Origin: Pelagomonas calceolata
Lineage: Eukaryota; Sar; Pelagophyceae; Pelagomonadales; Pelagomonadaceae
DNA length: 64,000 nucleotides
Assembly: GCA_918797485.1 (NCBI GenBank)
Contig: CAKKNE010000001.1
Location: 4,774,001-4,838,000 of the forward strand
Reading direction: 5' to 3'
Both the position numbers and the translations under genes were made by a program. Of this stretch, positions 19,658 through 28,340 are shown piece after piece (positions within the stretch are counted from its first letter, which is position 1; every line of letters starts with the position of its first letter). The notes under the pieces were generated by a model. That model worked only from the letters and a program-made list of their open reading frames with translations, had not been told where the DNA came from and searched no databases.

Positions 19658-22324
19658 TTAGAGACCCCCCGTGTTCCCGGCCGGCGCCGACGGCGTCCGC
19701 GACCGCGGGTAGTCCCTCGCCAGCCGCTCATCCCGTTTTTTCTCCGCCATGTCGACCCAGGGCGACTCCGGCCGCCTAATATCCCCTAACGGTGCCTTCA
19801 CGCGCCGCGGAATGACCCGACGGGGCGGATCGTCTTCGACGAACGGGACGTCGTTCTCGAAGCCGACACGCCTCCTACTATGATCGGGACTGCCGTCGCG
19901 CCGCTGCCCGTCGCGCGACCACGACATGCGCATGTTGTGGAGCATCAGATTGTCATGTACTGGTGAACGAGGCCGCGGACTGCGAGGAAACGGCGGGAAC
20001 GACGGCGATTTCGGCCGGTCGGGCATCGGGTCCAGCGAGCGCGGCGACCGCTGCGGGCGCGAGTCCTGGGAAGAGCGCGACTCCCTACTACCTCTTTGAG
20101 AATGCATGTCCTCCATGGTGGGCTCCTCTTTGACCTTGGGTGCCATGGGATTCGCGTGCCGTCGTAAGTCCCTAACAGCAGTATTGAGGGATGCCGTCGC
20201 CTTCTTGAGGGGTTTGATCTGATCCTCGGCGCGCGCCAACCGCTTCAAAGCTTCGGCCAGCGTCTGGTTGATGACGTTGACCAATGAAGTGGTAGCTTCC
20301 AGGTCCTTCTGCTCGGCCTTCAAGTCCACTACTTCTATTTCGGCCTTCTTCTCGACGCGTTTTTTCGACTCTTTTTTTTCGTGTAACTCTGTTAACTTAA
20401 ATTCGGTCGTGAAGGAAAATTTCTCCAGTGCTGCAGCGGTGTCTTTCACTTTCTCTATCGTAGGGGCTAAGAAATCTCTCACAGCCGACAGGGCGTCGTT
20501 GTCCATCTTCGACAGCGCATCTGACAACTCTTGTTGCATCTTCTTCATTTCATCAACACGCAACAGTGTATTCCCGTTCGCCTCGTGGAGACCGTCTATG
20601 GATGACTTGGTCTTCTCCAATGATTCAGCAGTGCTCTTCTTCTCTATTTGTAGTTTCTCGAGTAGTTTCTTCTCCACTGTATCGGTCTTGGTGTTTGACC
20701 TGCCGATGTCACTTTCTAACGCCTTGCAGTACTCCTCGTCGGCCTTACTTCTCTCAAGACCATCTAATCGACGGTAGGTCGCTAGGATGGCATCACCAAC
20801 CACCGACGGTATTAATGAATCAACATGCGCCTCGCCGATGTCTTCGTCTAGCTCTCCACCGAGCTCGTCGTCCTCAATCAACAGAACAGGTTCCGCCTCG
20901 TTGCGCAACCCGAGGATCGAGCACCTAAACTCGTCCCAACTAATGGTCTTGTCGCCATCGCTGTCCATCTCCGACAACGCGTACGACAGCCGATCCTTCG
21001 TGCCGTCGCTGCTTTTTATCTTGGTCGCTTCGTCGAAGCCCATCATCTCAGCGAACTCGTCATCAGATCTCAGGGCCTTCACGGCCTCGACGAGCGAGAT
21101 CTCGCCGTCTCCGTTAATATCGACCCTGTCAAAAATAATTCGTAAATGTTCTCCTAATGCGTATAGAGTCGCATCACCCGTCACGGTCGGCGCGGACGCC
21201 GGCGCTTCCGGATTCAATCTACGTTCTTCCAGTGATTTTCGTCTTTGTTCGGCTAAGACAGCCGCGTCCAGATTGACGCCCCTTCTTTTACCTAAGTGTT
21301 CGCCGGACCCGGCCCCCGGTCTCGAGAGTCTCAGTAACAACCCGTAGCCCTGGTCGCCCTCCCTCAGCAATTCCGGATCCTGCAAGAACTGGGACGCCAT
21401 GTCGCGCGCGTCCGAGGGTCTCTTGGCGGCTACTGAAGAAGCATCGTCACACAAAGCCATCGCCGCCATGCGGTCTTGGATCAAGACCAACGCTTCATGG
21501 GCTGGCCCCGCCTTCGCCTCTACCGTACTAAGACGGCCGGCATCGGTCCTTGCTTTCGTCGACAGGTCTTTGATTCTCTCGCGATGCTTGTCTAATGAAG
21601 CCTGTTGATCAGCAAACCTCGCATCGACACTTTGCGTCAGGGATGCATGATTATTCTCGTTAGAAGCGCATCTCGCCTCCAGCGCGTCTAACCGTCTCTC
21701 AGCGTCACTCAAGTCGGCAATCCGCGCTTCGAGGGAAGCGCATCGGTCCCTCAACCTCTGATTCTCGGCCTCGCACTCAGAAACACGAGAAAGCGCCCCA
21801 TCAAGGCGCTGCGCCTCCTCGGCCATGGCTTCTTTCACTACTCGTCTCTGATTGTCTTGTATTTCAGTCACGACGCCGTCCCGCATGTCCCGGATGTCCT
21901 GCGCCCACCCATCTACCCGACGAGACATCCGCTCCTCGAAGTTCCGCTCCAGAATCCAGACCGTCCGGACATCTCGTCTCAGCTTGACACAGCCTCGCTC
22001 TAAAGCTTCGACGCGCACGTCCTCCCGAGGAGTCACTCTACCTTGCGGTCGCTTCGTGTGCTGGGGGTCCCAGGTCACGTCATCCCTCGCTTCTTCCTGG
22101 ACAGCCTTCTCCTTCCTCGGCGTGTCGCCTCTGCCGGTCCATTCATTGCCGAACGTCGCGTCCCCATAGGACTCGAGCTCCGACGCGGCCTGGCTCTCGA
22201 GGTCTTCGAGCATTTGTGAGAGGCGCGGCGGCGTGGGTAACGCTTCTTCTTGGAGCAGGTAGTCGCCGGGGGACTGGCTGGTGAGGGGCAGCGCCGGCGG
22301 CTTTTTGTTGGGAGTGGTGGCCAT
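19658..22324 (-). CDS. EF-hand coiled-coil protein B, 888 aa, paralogue of coiled-coil protein A
   Basis: The ATG at 22324 gives MATTPNKKPPALPLTSQSPG; the frame upstream to 22426 lacks an ATG. The order is: disordered N-terminus; coiled coil beginning VRTVWILERNFEERMSRRV; a DMASQFLQDPELLREGDQGYG segment; two EF-hands (DINGDGEISLVEAV and DSDGDKTISWDEFR, both with complete calcium ligands); a second long coiled coil; and a Pro/Ser/Arg-rich tail with LMLHNMRMSWSRD. Coiled-coil protein A (13313-15343) has the same segments without the EF-hands. A calcium-responsive cytoskeletal or flagellar scaffold is a reasonable inference, not proven. Confidence 0.8.
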   Translation of the reverse strand: MATTPNKKPPALPLTSQSPGDYLLQEEALPTPPRLSQMLEDLESQAASELESYGDATFGNEWTGRGDTPRKEKAVQEEARDDVTWDPQHTKRPQGRVTPREDVRVEALERGCVKLRRDVRTVWILERNFEERMSRRVDGWAQDIRDMRDGVVTEIQDNQRRVVKEAMAEEAQRLDGALSRVSECEAENQRLRDRCASLEARIADLSDAERRLDALEARCASNENNHASLTQSVDARFADQQASLDKHRERIKDLSTKARTDAGRLSTVEAKAGPAHEALVLIQDRMAAMALCDDASSVAAKRPSDARDMASQFLQDPELLREGDQGYGLLLRLSRPGAGSGEHLGKRRGVNLDAAVLAEQRRKSLEERRLNPEAPASAPTVTGDATLYALGEHLRIIFDRVDINGDGEISLVEAVKALRSDDEFAEMMGFDEATKIKSSDGTKDRLSYALSEMDSDGDKTISWDEFRCSILGLRNEAEPVLLIEDDELGGELDEDIGEAHVDSLIPSVVGDAILATYRRLDGLERSKADEEYCKALESDIGRSNTKTDTVEKKLLEKLQIEKKSTAESLEKTKSSIDGLHEANGNTLLRVDEMKKMQQELSDALSKMDNDALSAVRDFLAPTIEKVKDTAAALEKFSFTTEFKLTELHEKKESKKRVEKKAEIEVVDLKAEQKDLEATTSLVNVINQTLAEALKRLARAEDQIKPLKKATASLNTAVRDLRRHANPMAPKVKEEPTMEDMHSQRGSRESRSSQDSRPQRSPRSLDPMPDRPKSPSFPPFPRSPRPRSPVHDNLMLHNMRMSWSRDGQRRDGSPDHSRRRVGFENDVPFVEDDPPRRVIPRRVKAPLGDIRRPESPWVDMAEKKRDERLARDYPRSRTPSAPAGNTGGL

Positions 22325-22831
22325 GCTGCTCTGTGCGTAGAGCTCGTGCGACCGCTTCGTTTGCTGGAGCGCGACTAAATGAGAGCCGCGTCGAGGCAGC
22401 CCGCGACGACGCGCGCACGGCGGCAAGGAGAGCGCTATGCAAAGTGCTGGGAGCCTCGGCTGGGAAGGCGGGGCCGCGGCGCCCCGAGGCGTCTGTGGCT
22501 TGGTGCGAGGCGTAGGACGCCCGGGGCAGGGGTCGGCAACCTAGCTCCCCAATTCCCCCTCAACGGCTCCCCTCAGCGGCGGATAGTGAGCGCGTTGCGA
22601 AGGCACACGGGACAGCTCCCGCGCCGCGCCGACGCCCGCGAAGGCACGCAGGAGAGCGCCCCCACGTTGCGCCGCAACGGGCTGCCCGAAAAAGCCCGAG
22701 CCGTAACGCCCCGGCAGCCCCAAAGTAGCGCCGCCTAGCGGCAGCCGCCGCGAGCCCCAAAAGCCGCGTCGCGCGCCGGCGAGCGGAGCCCGGACACCTA
22801 ATAGCACGCCAAACACCAGTGAGACGAAACC
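22325..22831. other. Divergent intergenic region with GGGCTGCCC
   Basis: 507 nt of GC-rich sequence between two divergent coiled-coil genes. It has GGGCTGCCC at 22679-22687, about 145 nt upstream of the plus-strand ATG, and a short direct repeat GCGAAGGCAC near 22597 and 22640. No gene or RNA was recognised. Confidence 0.4.
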
Positions 22832-23611
22832 ATGTCCCAGGAGCAGGGCCCCGAGGAGTCGGCGGTCGCCGACTTCCTCCAGATCCTCGAGGAGCACCGG
22901 AAGAACTGCGAACGGCAGGGCAAGTATGTCGAGGCGGAGATCGCCAAGAATCGCTTGGAGGAGCTGAAGATGCACGAAGAGAACCGGCGGAAGGAGGCCA
23001 TGCGGTCGCGGCAAATTGCCGAGAGGTTAGGTGTCGAGGAGGCGCACATGCTCGAGTTCCAGCAGTTTAATATTATTTGGGACAAGAAGATGGCGGAGTA
23101 CGAGCAGCATGCGGCGGATCTGGTGGAAGCCATGAAGGAACGACATGCTGCGGAGTTACGAGATTTTCAGGGGGCGCTCTTGCAGAGGCAAGCCCGGCCC
23201 AAGTTCTCTCGCGAATTGTTGAATTTGCGACGTATTCAAGAACACTTGGCCAGACAGAAGGACTACACCGAGGCCCACAAGATCAAGCTGAAATGTGATG
23301 CATTGGAGGCGTGGGAGCTCGAAAAGTGGCAGAACGGCAAGCAGCAGGAGATGTTCCAGCGCGAGGCGAAGTTCAAGCACCAGAAGCAGAACGAGCTCGT
23401 GGCGTTGCAGAAGCGGGTCCAGACGGGCCGCGAGGAGCAGAAGAAACAGCGCCAGATGGACCTCGAGCGACTATTGCAGCGCTACCAGAACGTGAAGAGC
23501 GAGTTGGAGGCGCAGCAGAATTTGGAGCGGATTCGGGCCGAGCGCATGGCGTCGTCGGGCCAGTGGAACTGGGGGTCGACGACGACGAAGGCGGGGGCGC
23601 AGGTCGCATAA
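22832..23611 (+). CDS. Coiled-coil protein, 259 aa, possibly flagellum-associated
   Basis: Begins MSQEQGPEESAVADFLQILE; almost the whole length is Glu/Lys/Gln-rich coiled coil, with repeated units of similar design (RQGKYVEAEIAKNRLEELK and ARQKDYTEAHKIKLKCDALE). This paired R-Q-x-x-Y-x-E-A-x-x-x-K pattern occurs in widespread coiled-coil proteins of ciliated eukaryotes, so an axonemal role is plausible but unproven. The C-terminus is short and disordered (SSGQWNWGSTTTKAG). It ends 8 nt from the convergent gene. Confidence 0.65.
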   Translation: MSQEQGPEESAVADFLQILEEHRKNCERQGKYVEAEIAKNRLEELKMHEENRRKEAMRSRQIAERLGVEEAHMLEFQQFNIIWDKKMAEYEQHAADLVEAMKERHAAELRDFQGALLQRQARPKFSRELLNLRRIQEHLARQKDYTEAHKIKLKCDALEAWELEKWQNGKQQEMFQREAKFKHQKQNELVALQKRVQTGREEQKKQRQMDLERLLQRYQNVKSELEAQQNLERIRAERMASSGQWNWGSTTTKAGAQVA

Positions 23612-23619
23612 ACATAATT

Positions 23620-24485
23620 TTACCTTGCTCGACCGGTCGAGAACCGTATTCTCGCGGGTCGCAGGGATACGACGCCTCGACTTCCCGTGGGGAACTGGCG
23701 CGCGGAGATGGCGGATCCGGATAGTCCGTCGGTCGCGAAGACTAGCGCCGAGCACTCGGAGTCGCACGTGAACGTGAACGCGTCGGCCGGTATTTGTTGA
23801 TCCGGCTTGATGCGGTACTTCTCCTGGGCCGCCGCGGCGGCGTCTTCGCACATGGTCCACGAGACCTTCATGTTCGTGCGATCGAAGACCGAGAAGCACA
23901 GTCTCAATGAAGTTGGTACGGTACAATTCGAGACCGAGAGGAGCGGAAGTTGGGCCGGCCGCGCCAGGGCCAGCTTGACGGGCGGCTCGAACCGCGCCGC
24001 GACCGCAAAGTCCAGGGCGCACTGCGGCGGCGGTGGTGGCCGGCGCTCCGTTCCCCGCGGCGACGTTACGGGAGCGTCGTCGATGACAACAGTGCCAAAT
24101 TCAGCGCGCTGCGCGAGCGCGACCAGCCGCTGGACGAGCGAGATGTGGCAGCCGTCGCGCGCGTCCTCCGGTATGGAAACACACGCCTCCTGGGCGTGGA
24201 TGTAGGCTCGTTCCGCCAGCGCCGTCCCCTCGTCGCCCTCGAATCGCGGGAGGACCACCGTTCGCGCTTGGTAGCGCTGCAGCGTGGGGTCCCAGTACCT
24301 ATGACGGTCGCGTGGTGATCGGAGGAAACTTTGTCAGACGCCGGCGAGCACTCGTATTCGGTGATTGCCCAGCTACTGAGCGGCCCGTCATCCGTTTGCA
24401 TCGCGCCGTCGCCATCCACGGCTACGTCGACGACTCGTGCCGCCCACGCGGCGGCGGCGCACAGGAGGCTGCCCAGCGCACGCAT
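23620..24485 (-). CDS. Secreted or endomembrane protein, unrecognised, with a probable very short intron
   Basis: Exon 1 starts at the ATG at 24485 with a clear signal peptide (MRALGSLLCAAAAWAARVVD). Exon 2 continues in another frame (YWDPTLQRYQARTVVLPRF...). Removing 24299-24351 (53 nt, GT...AG) joins them in frame as WAITEYEYWDPTLQRY; a 41-nt alternative (24299-24339) also fits. A sequence error cannot be excluded. The mature part has paired cysteines and a beta-rich look (VSNCTVPTSLRLCFSVFD, FTFTCDSECSALVFAT) but no known domain. Total about 271 aa. Confidence 0.55.
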
Positions 24486-24527
24486 GGGCTGCCTCTTTTG
24501 TGTGTGTGCTCCTCTATCGATGTAATA

Positions 24528-24536
24528 GGGCTGCCC
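24528..24536. promoter_or_regulatory. GGGCTGCCC motif
   Basis: GGGCTGCCC lies 43 nt upstream of the minus-strand ATG at 24485; a one-base variant overlaps that start codon, and AGGCTGCCC lies about 30 nt upstream of the plus ATG at 24723. Confidence 0.4.
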
Positions 24537-24631
24537 ACGCCTACGCAGATGGTACGTGCTACCTTTGGAGACGAGTAATCGATGACTACGGGCGTTCAAT
24601 CGATCACTACGGCCGAGCGTGGCAAATGCGA

Positions 24632-24654
24632 GCTAGCGGCTGTAAGGCACTAGC
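24632..24654 (+). promoter_or_regulatory. GCTAG inverted-repeat promoter motif, copy 6
   Basis: GCTAGCGGC then TGTAAGGCACTAGC, 69 nt upstream of the ATG at 24723. Confidence 0.65.
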
Positions 24655-24722
24655 TTTTACCGCCGAGCTTTTGCCAACCTTGGATCGTAGGCTGCCCCCG
24701 AGCGATTTGGGCCATACGCAAG

Positions 24723-25865
24723 ATGATCCTCACGCAGTGCGCCGTCTGCGCCACCGACCTTGGGCTAACCTTGGGCAAGAAATGCGGCCGCTGCGCTACA
24801 CGCTACTGTGGGCCTGAATGCCAGGTGCAGCACTGGAAAGAAGGCGGGCACGACAAGATCTGCAAGCAAATAAAAAAAGCAGGCGGCGCTGAGCAATACA
24901 ACGCAAATCAGAAGTACGCGGAGGCCGTAACGGTTGCAGCGGAAGCGTGCGCAGAGGACACCAAGGGCCAGACGTGCTACATCTGCACGCAGGCCGTCCA
25001 TTGGAAGACAAAGGAGGGCCTCGTGCGGATGTGCGCGTGCCGCGGGACCTCCGGTTTTGCGCACGTGTCGTGCTTGGCGGAGCGGGCGAAGATTTTGTAT
25101 GCGGAGGCCGAGGAGAACAATTTGGCCGGCAAGGCCGTGGACCAGAGGTGGGTCCGCTGGCACACGTGTAGTCTGTGCGAGCAACAGTACCACGGCGTCG
25201 TATTTTGTGCGCTCGGGTGGGCGTGCTGGAAGACGTACCTGGGGCGGCCGGAGACTGAACAGGTTCGGCACGCTGCGATGCAGGTGCTCGGGAGCGGTTT
25301 ATACGCGGCAAAACGCCACGAGGACGCAATGGTCGTGCAAGAGGCCGACCTCTCTATGAAGCGGCGCGTTGGCGAATCAGATCACAATATTCTCGCCGCG
25401 ATGAGCAATCTCGCGGCCACGTATGCTGCGGTTGGAGACCTTGAGAAGGCCATAAATATGGAGCGAGGAATATACTCCGGACGTTTAAAGTTAGAGGGCG
25501 AGGATGATCCGCAAACCCTCATAGCAGCCAACAACTACACGTTTTCACTTACTGAACGCAAGCGCTTCGAAGAAGCCAAATCACTGCTGCGCAGAACGGT
25601 GCCCGTGGCACGACGCGTTCTCGGAGATAGTGATGAGATCACGCTTAAAATGAGGTGGGGTTACGCGGAGGCGCTCTGCGGTGACCCCAACGCCACGCTC
25701 GACGATGTCCGCGAGGCCGTGACGACGCTCGATGAGACGACACGGATCGCGCGGCGCGTGCTCGGCGCCTCGCATCCTCTCTTAGGAATCACTGAGCCAT
25801 GTTTGCAGGAAGCGCGAAGAGTGCTCCACGTCCGCGAGGCCCGGGGCGCCCCCCAAGGAAGCTAA
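24723..25865 (+). CDS. MYND finger, RING-CH-like finger and kinesin-light-chain type TPR protein, 380 aa
   Basis: The N-terminus is a MYND zinc finger (CAVCATDLGLTLGKKCGRC, then YCGPECQVQHWKEGGHDKIC). Next comes a RING-CH/RINGv-like Cys/His module (TCYICTQ...CACRGTSGFAHVSCL...WHTCSLCEQQYHG). The C-terminal half is TPR of the kinesin-light-chain type (LAAMSNLAATYAAVGDLEKAI, TLIAANNYTFSLTERKRFEEA, VARRVLGDSDEITLKMRWGYAEAL). RINGv fingers are E2-binding, so an E3 ubiquitin ligase with protein-binding TPRs is likely. The ATG at 24723 is in frame. Confidence 0.85.
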   Translation: MILTQCAVCATDLGLTLGKKCGRCATRYCGPECQVQHWKEGGHDKICKQIKKAGGAEQYNANQKYAEAVTVAAEACAEDTKGQTCYICTQAVHWKTKEGLVRMCACRGTSGFAHVSCLAERAKILYAEAEENNLAGKAVDQRWVRWHTCSLCEQQYHGVVFCALGWACWKTYLGRPETEQVRHAAMQVLGSGLYAAKRHEDAMVVQEADLSMKRRVGESDHNILAAMSNLAATYAAVGDLEKAINMERGIYSGRLKLEGEDDPQTLIAANNYTFSLTERKRFEEAKSLLRRTVPVARRVLGDSDEITLKMRWGYAEALCGDPNATLDDVREAVTTLDETTRIARRVLGASHPLLGITEPCLQEARRVLHVREARGAPQGS

Positions 25866-25919
25866 ACGACGGATACTTTACAATATAGATAGGCGGACCT
25901 CGCGCGCGGGTGAATTCAT

Positions 25920-27788
25920 TCAGAGCCCGGCGAGCTTGAGCCGGCTGCGCGAGCGGGCGACGTTGGTCTGCGCTCGTGCAAGCTCGTACTCGAGCTCGAG
26001 CGTCGAGACGGCGCCGTAGCCCTGGGCGTAGTAGCCGCCCGACTCGCGGATGACCAGATCCCGAAAAACGTCTTCGGGCGTCCGGCCGTACGTTTCCGGT
26101 AGTGCGACTAAGACAAATAGCAATGTCGCCACCAGCACCAGCGCGAAGGGCACGAAGGCGTAGGCCCCCAGCGCCGCATTTAGCGCCGGGAACCCGAGAC
26201 CAACCACCACATTCATCGTCCAGTTGATCTGCGAGCCCGCGCTTTGGCTCTGGACGACCTTGTCCGCGGTAAACAGCTCGGGCACGATCATCCAGGGGAT
26301 CGGGCCGAGTCCCAGCTCGAAGAAGAAGACGTAGGAACCAACCCCGGCCAGGGCCCAGGCGTTTCCTAGGGAGCCATTTAACGCGAGCGTCAGCACTAAA
26401 GCACCGGCGAGCATGCCAACAATACTAAGTATCAACATGGACCGCCTTCGATGGGAGTCCATCAACGCCGACGCGAACATGGTCGCCAGGACATTAATGA
26501 AACCAACGAGCGCCGTACCGACCGCCGGCGAATCAATCACGCCTTGGAGGAAGGTCGTAGAGTAGTAGAAGACCGCGTTGATTCCAGACAACTGCTGGGC
26601 GACATGCAAAACCAAAGCGCATCGCATCAATTTGGTATGAGCCCTTTTTTGCGCGTCCTCGTCTTCCAGGAGCTCGGCCCCCGGAGAGCCAAAACCACCT
26701 AAGGTTCTTTTCTGCGGCGTGAAGTTCGGCTTGGCTGGATTCTCGCCCGTCTGCCTCGCCTCGACGGCCGTAGCGATGGCGTGGGCCTCCTCCCTCGCTG
26801 CTTCATCATCTAACAGGTATAAGTTCTTGCACAATTCTACCGCACCCAACCATCTTCCACCATCGGACGGGTCCATGCCGCCCGGCGACATGCGCGCTAT
26901 CCGCGCGTCTTCTGCCAATGCGGATTGCGGCGTCGGCGCCAGCGGCAGCAACCCCGCACAGATGAGCATCACCGCAGCCGTTAAGAACGACACCAGGAAC
27001 AACGTAAACGACTCGTACACTAATGCCACTAGATCAGCGGCCAGAATACCAATAACCATGGCGAGCTGCGTGAACGTGCCGAAGGTGCCTCGTAGACGCG
27101 GTGGCGCCAACTCACCTAAGTATACTGGCAATACTACTGTGGTAGCCCCACAAGCCAACCCCACAAGCAAGCGAGCCGCTATCAGCAATTTCATGCTACC
27201 GTAATGAATCGACGCGACCATGGCCGCGCCACCGACCAAATACACAAACCCGACGAACCAGAGGCACCCGTCCCGGCCCAACCGTCGGCCCTCCGCGAGC
27301 CAGCCGCCGATGAAGCTACCAGGTGCTCCCGCTAACGGTAACGCGGCGACCGCGACGGACCACGCCACCAGCGAATGGCCCGGTAAGGCGCTGGCTTCGG
27401 CCGAGTTCATCACGGACGTGTGGTAGCCGTTCAAAAAGTTCGCGGTGGCCGCGACGCCGACGCATCCACTGAGTAAGCCGGAGATCTTGAGCTGCGAGTC
27501 GAGTCTCTCTAGTTCATCATACAACTCCGTGGCGTGTTCTAACGACGTAGCTAAGAGGTTGACGGAAGAAACGCGCTTGAACTGAGCTGCCGAACCATGT
27601 GGTGTCGCTAAACCACCAGACATGTACGTCGCCGCTCTAATCGCGTGGACGGCGCCTCTACCGCCGACGTCCTCGCCATTTCTGTAGCCCTGGTAGGCCT
27701 GGCGGTACGACGGCGCCCTGGTCGGCGGCGGCTGTCTTACGGTGTTGAGGTCGAATTCCGGCGGGAGCATGGCTCCAGGGCTAGCCAT
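25920..27788 (-). CDS. Sugar-porter family MFS transporter (GLUT/HXT-like), 622 aa
   Basis: Twelve hydrophobic segments with sugar-porter signatures: GGWLAEGRRLGRDG between TM2 and TM3, the YLGELAPPRLRGTFGTFTQL signature after TM4, QQLSGINAVFYYS in TM7 and PETYGRTPED after TM12. The long cytosolic N-terminus (about 115 residues) and the central loop are disordered. The start is the ATG at 27788; an upstream GTG at 27821 is unlikely. Probable facilitator or proton symporter for hexoses; membrane (plasma or plastid) cannot be assigned. Confidence 0.93.
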   Translation of the reverse strand: MASPGAMLPPEFDLNTVRQPPPTRAPSYRQAYQGYRNGEDVGGRGAVHAIRAATYMSGGLATPHGSAAQFKRVSSVNLLATSLEHATELYDELERLDSQLKISGLLSGCVGVAATANFLNGYHTSVMNSAEASALPGHSLVAWSVAVAALPLAGAPGSFIGGWLAEGRRLGRDGCLWFVGFVYLVGGAAMVASIHYGSMKLLIAARLLVGLACGATTVVLPVYLGELAPPRLRGTFGTFTQLAMVIGILAADLVALVYESFTLFLVSFLTAAVMLICAGLLPLAPTPQSALAEDARIARMSPGGMDPSDGGRWLGAVELCKNLYLLDDEAAREEAHAIATAVEARQTGENPAKPNFTPQKRTLGGFGSPGAELLEDEDAQKRAHTKLMRCALVLHVAQQLSGINAVFYYSTTFLQGVIDSPAVGTALVGFINVLATMFASALMDSHRRRSMLILSIVGMLAGALVLTLALNGSLGNAWALAGVGSYVFFFELGLGPIPWMIVPELFTADKVVQSQSAGSQINWTMNVVVGLGFPALNAALGAYAFVPFALVLVATLLFVLVALPETYGRTPEDVFRDLVIRESGGYYAQGYGAVSTLELEYELARAQTNVARSRSRLKLAGL

Positions 27789-28340
27789 ATTGTTGCGCTG
27801 CGGCGGCGGCGCGTTGTGCACGCGCGCTTAAGCCAGCAGCAGTGAGGCCCTTCTTTTTGTGAACTCCTGCGCTCGTCGCTTCTGAGCAGCGCGCCTCCTT
27901 CCAGCGCTTTGCGACAACAAGATGACTATCTTGACGACAGCTTATCAGCTGAGGCTGCGTTCTCCTCGCGCAATCGACTCTGTCTTAATGGCCAGGGCGA
28001 TTTTGCAGGACCGTGGCAGCCTTCGCTCTGAATGATACACGATTCTTAAGAGCCGTAGGACCCCTTGTTGGTGCCCATGCGCGAGTTTTTTGCGCATTTC
28101 GCATTCAAGACCTCGAGCAACAAAACGGGTTTTACACGCAGACCGGCGCGCGCGCATTGCCTCCGCTGTAGCACCTGAGCAGTCGCGCGGTCATCGACAG
28201 AGAGATTTGAAACTAAACTCTCTGTTGCCGCCGTTTCAAACGCCGCCGAGGCGCGTGCGCTGAGCTCTAGGCACCGAGCCTGCCTCGCTGCCGGCAGCAG
28301 CGCTGCGAGACGCGGCGGCGCGCACCGCGAATCAGAAACA
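27789..28340. other. Divergent intergenic region, nothing recognised
   Basis: 552 nt between the sugar transporter and the DDX46 helicase. Neither the GCTAG motif nor GGGCTGCCC was found, and no gene or structured RNA was recognised. Confidence 0.4.
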
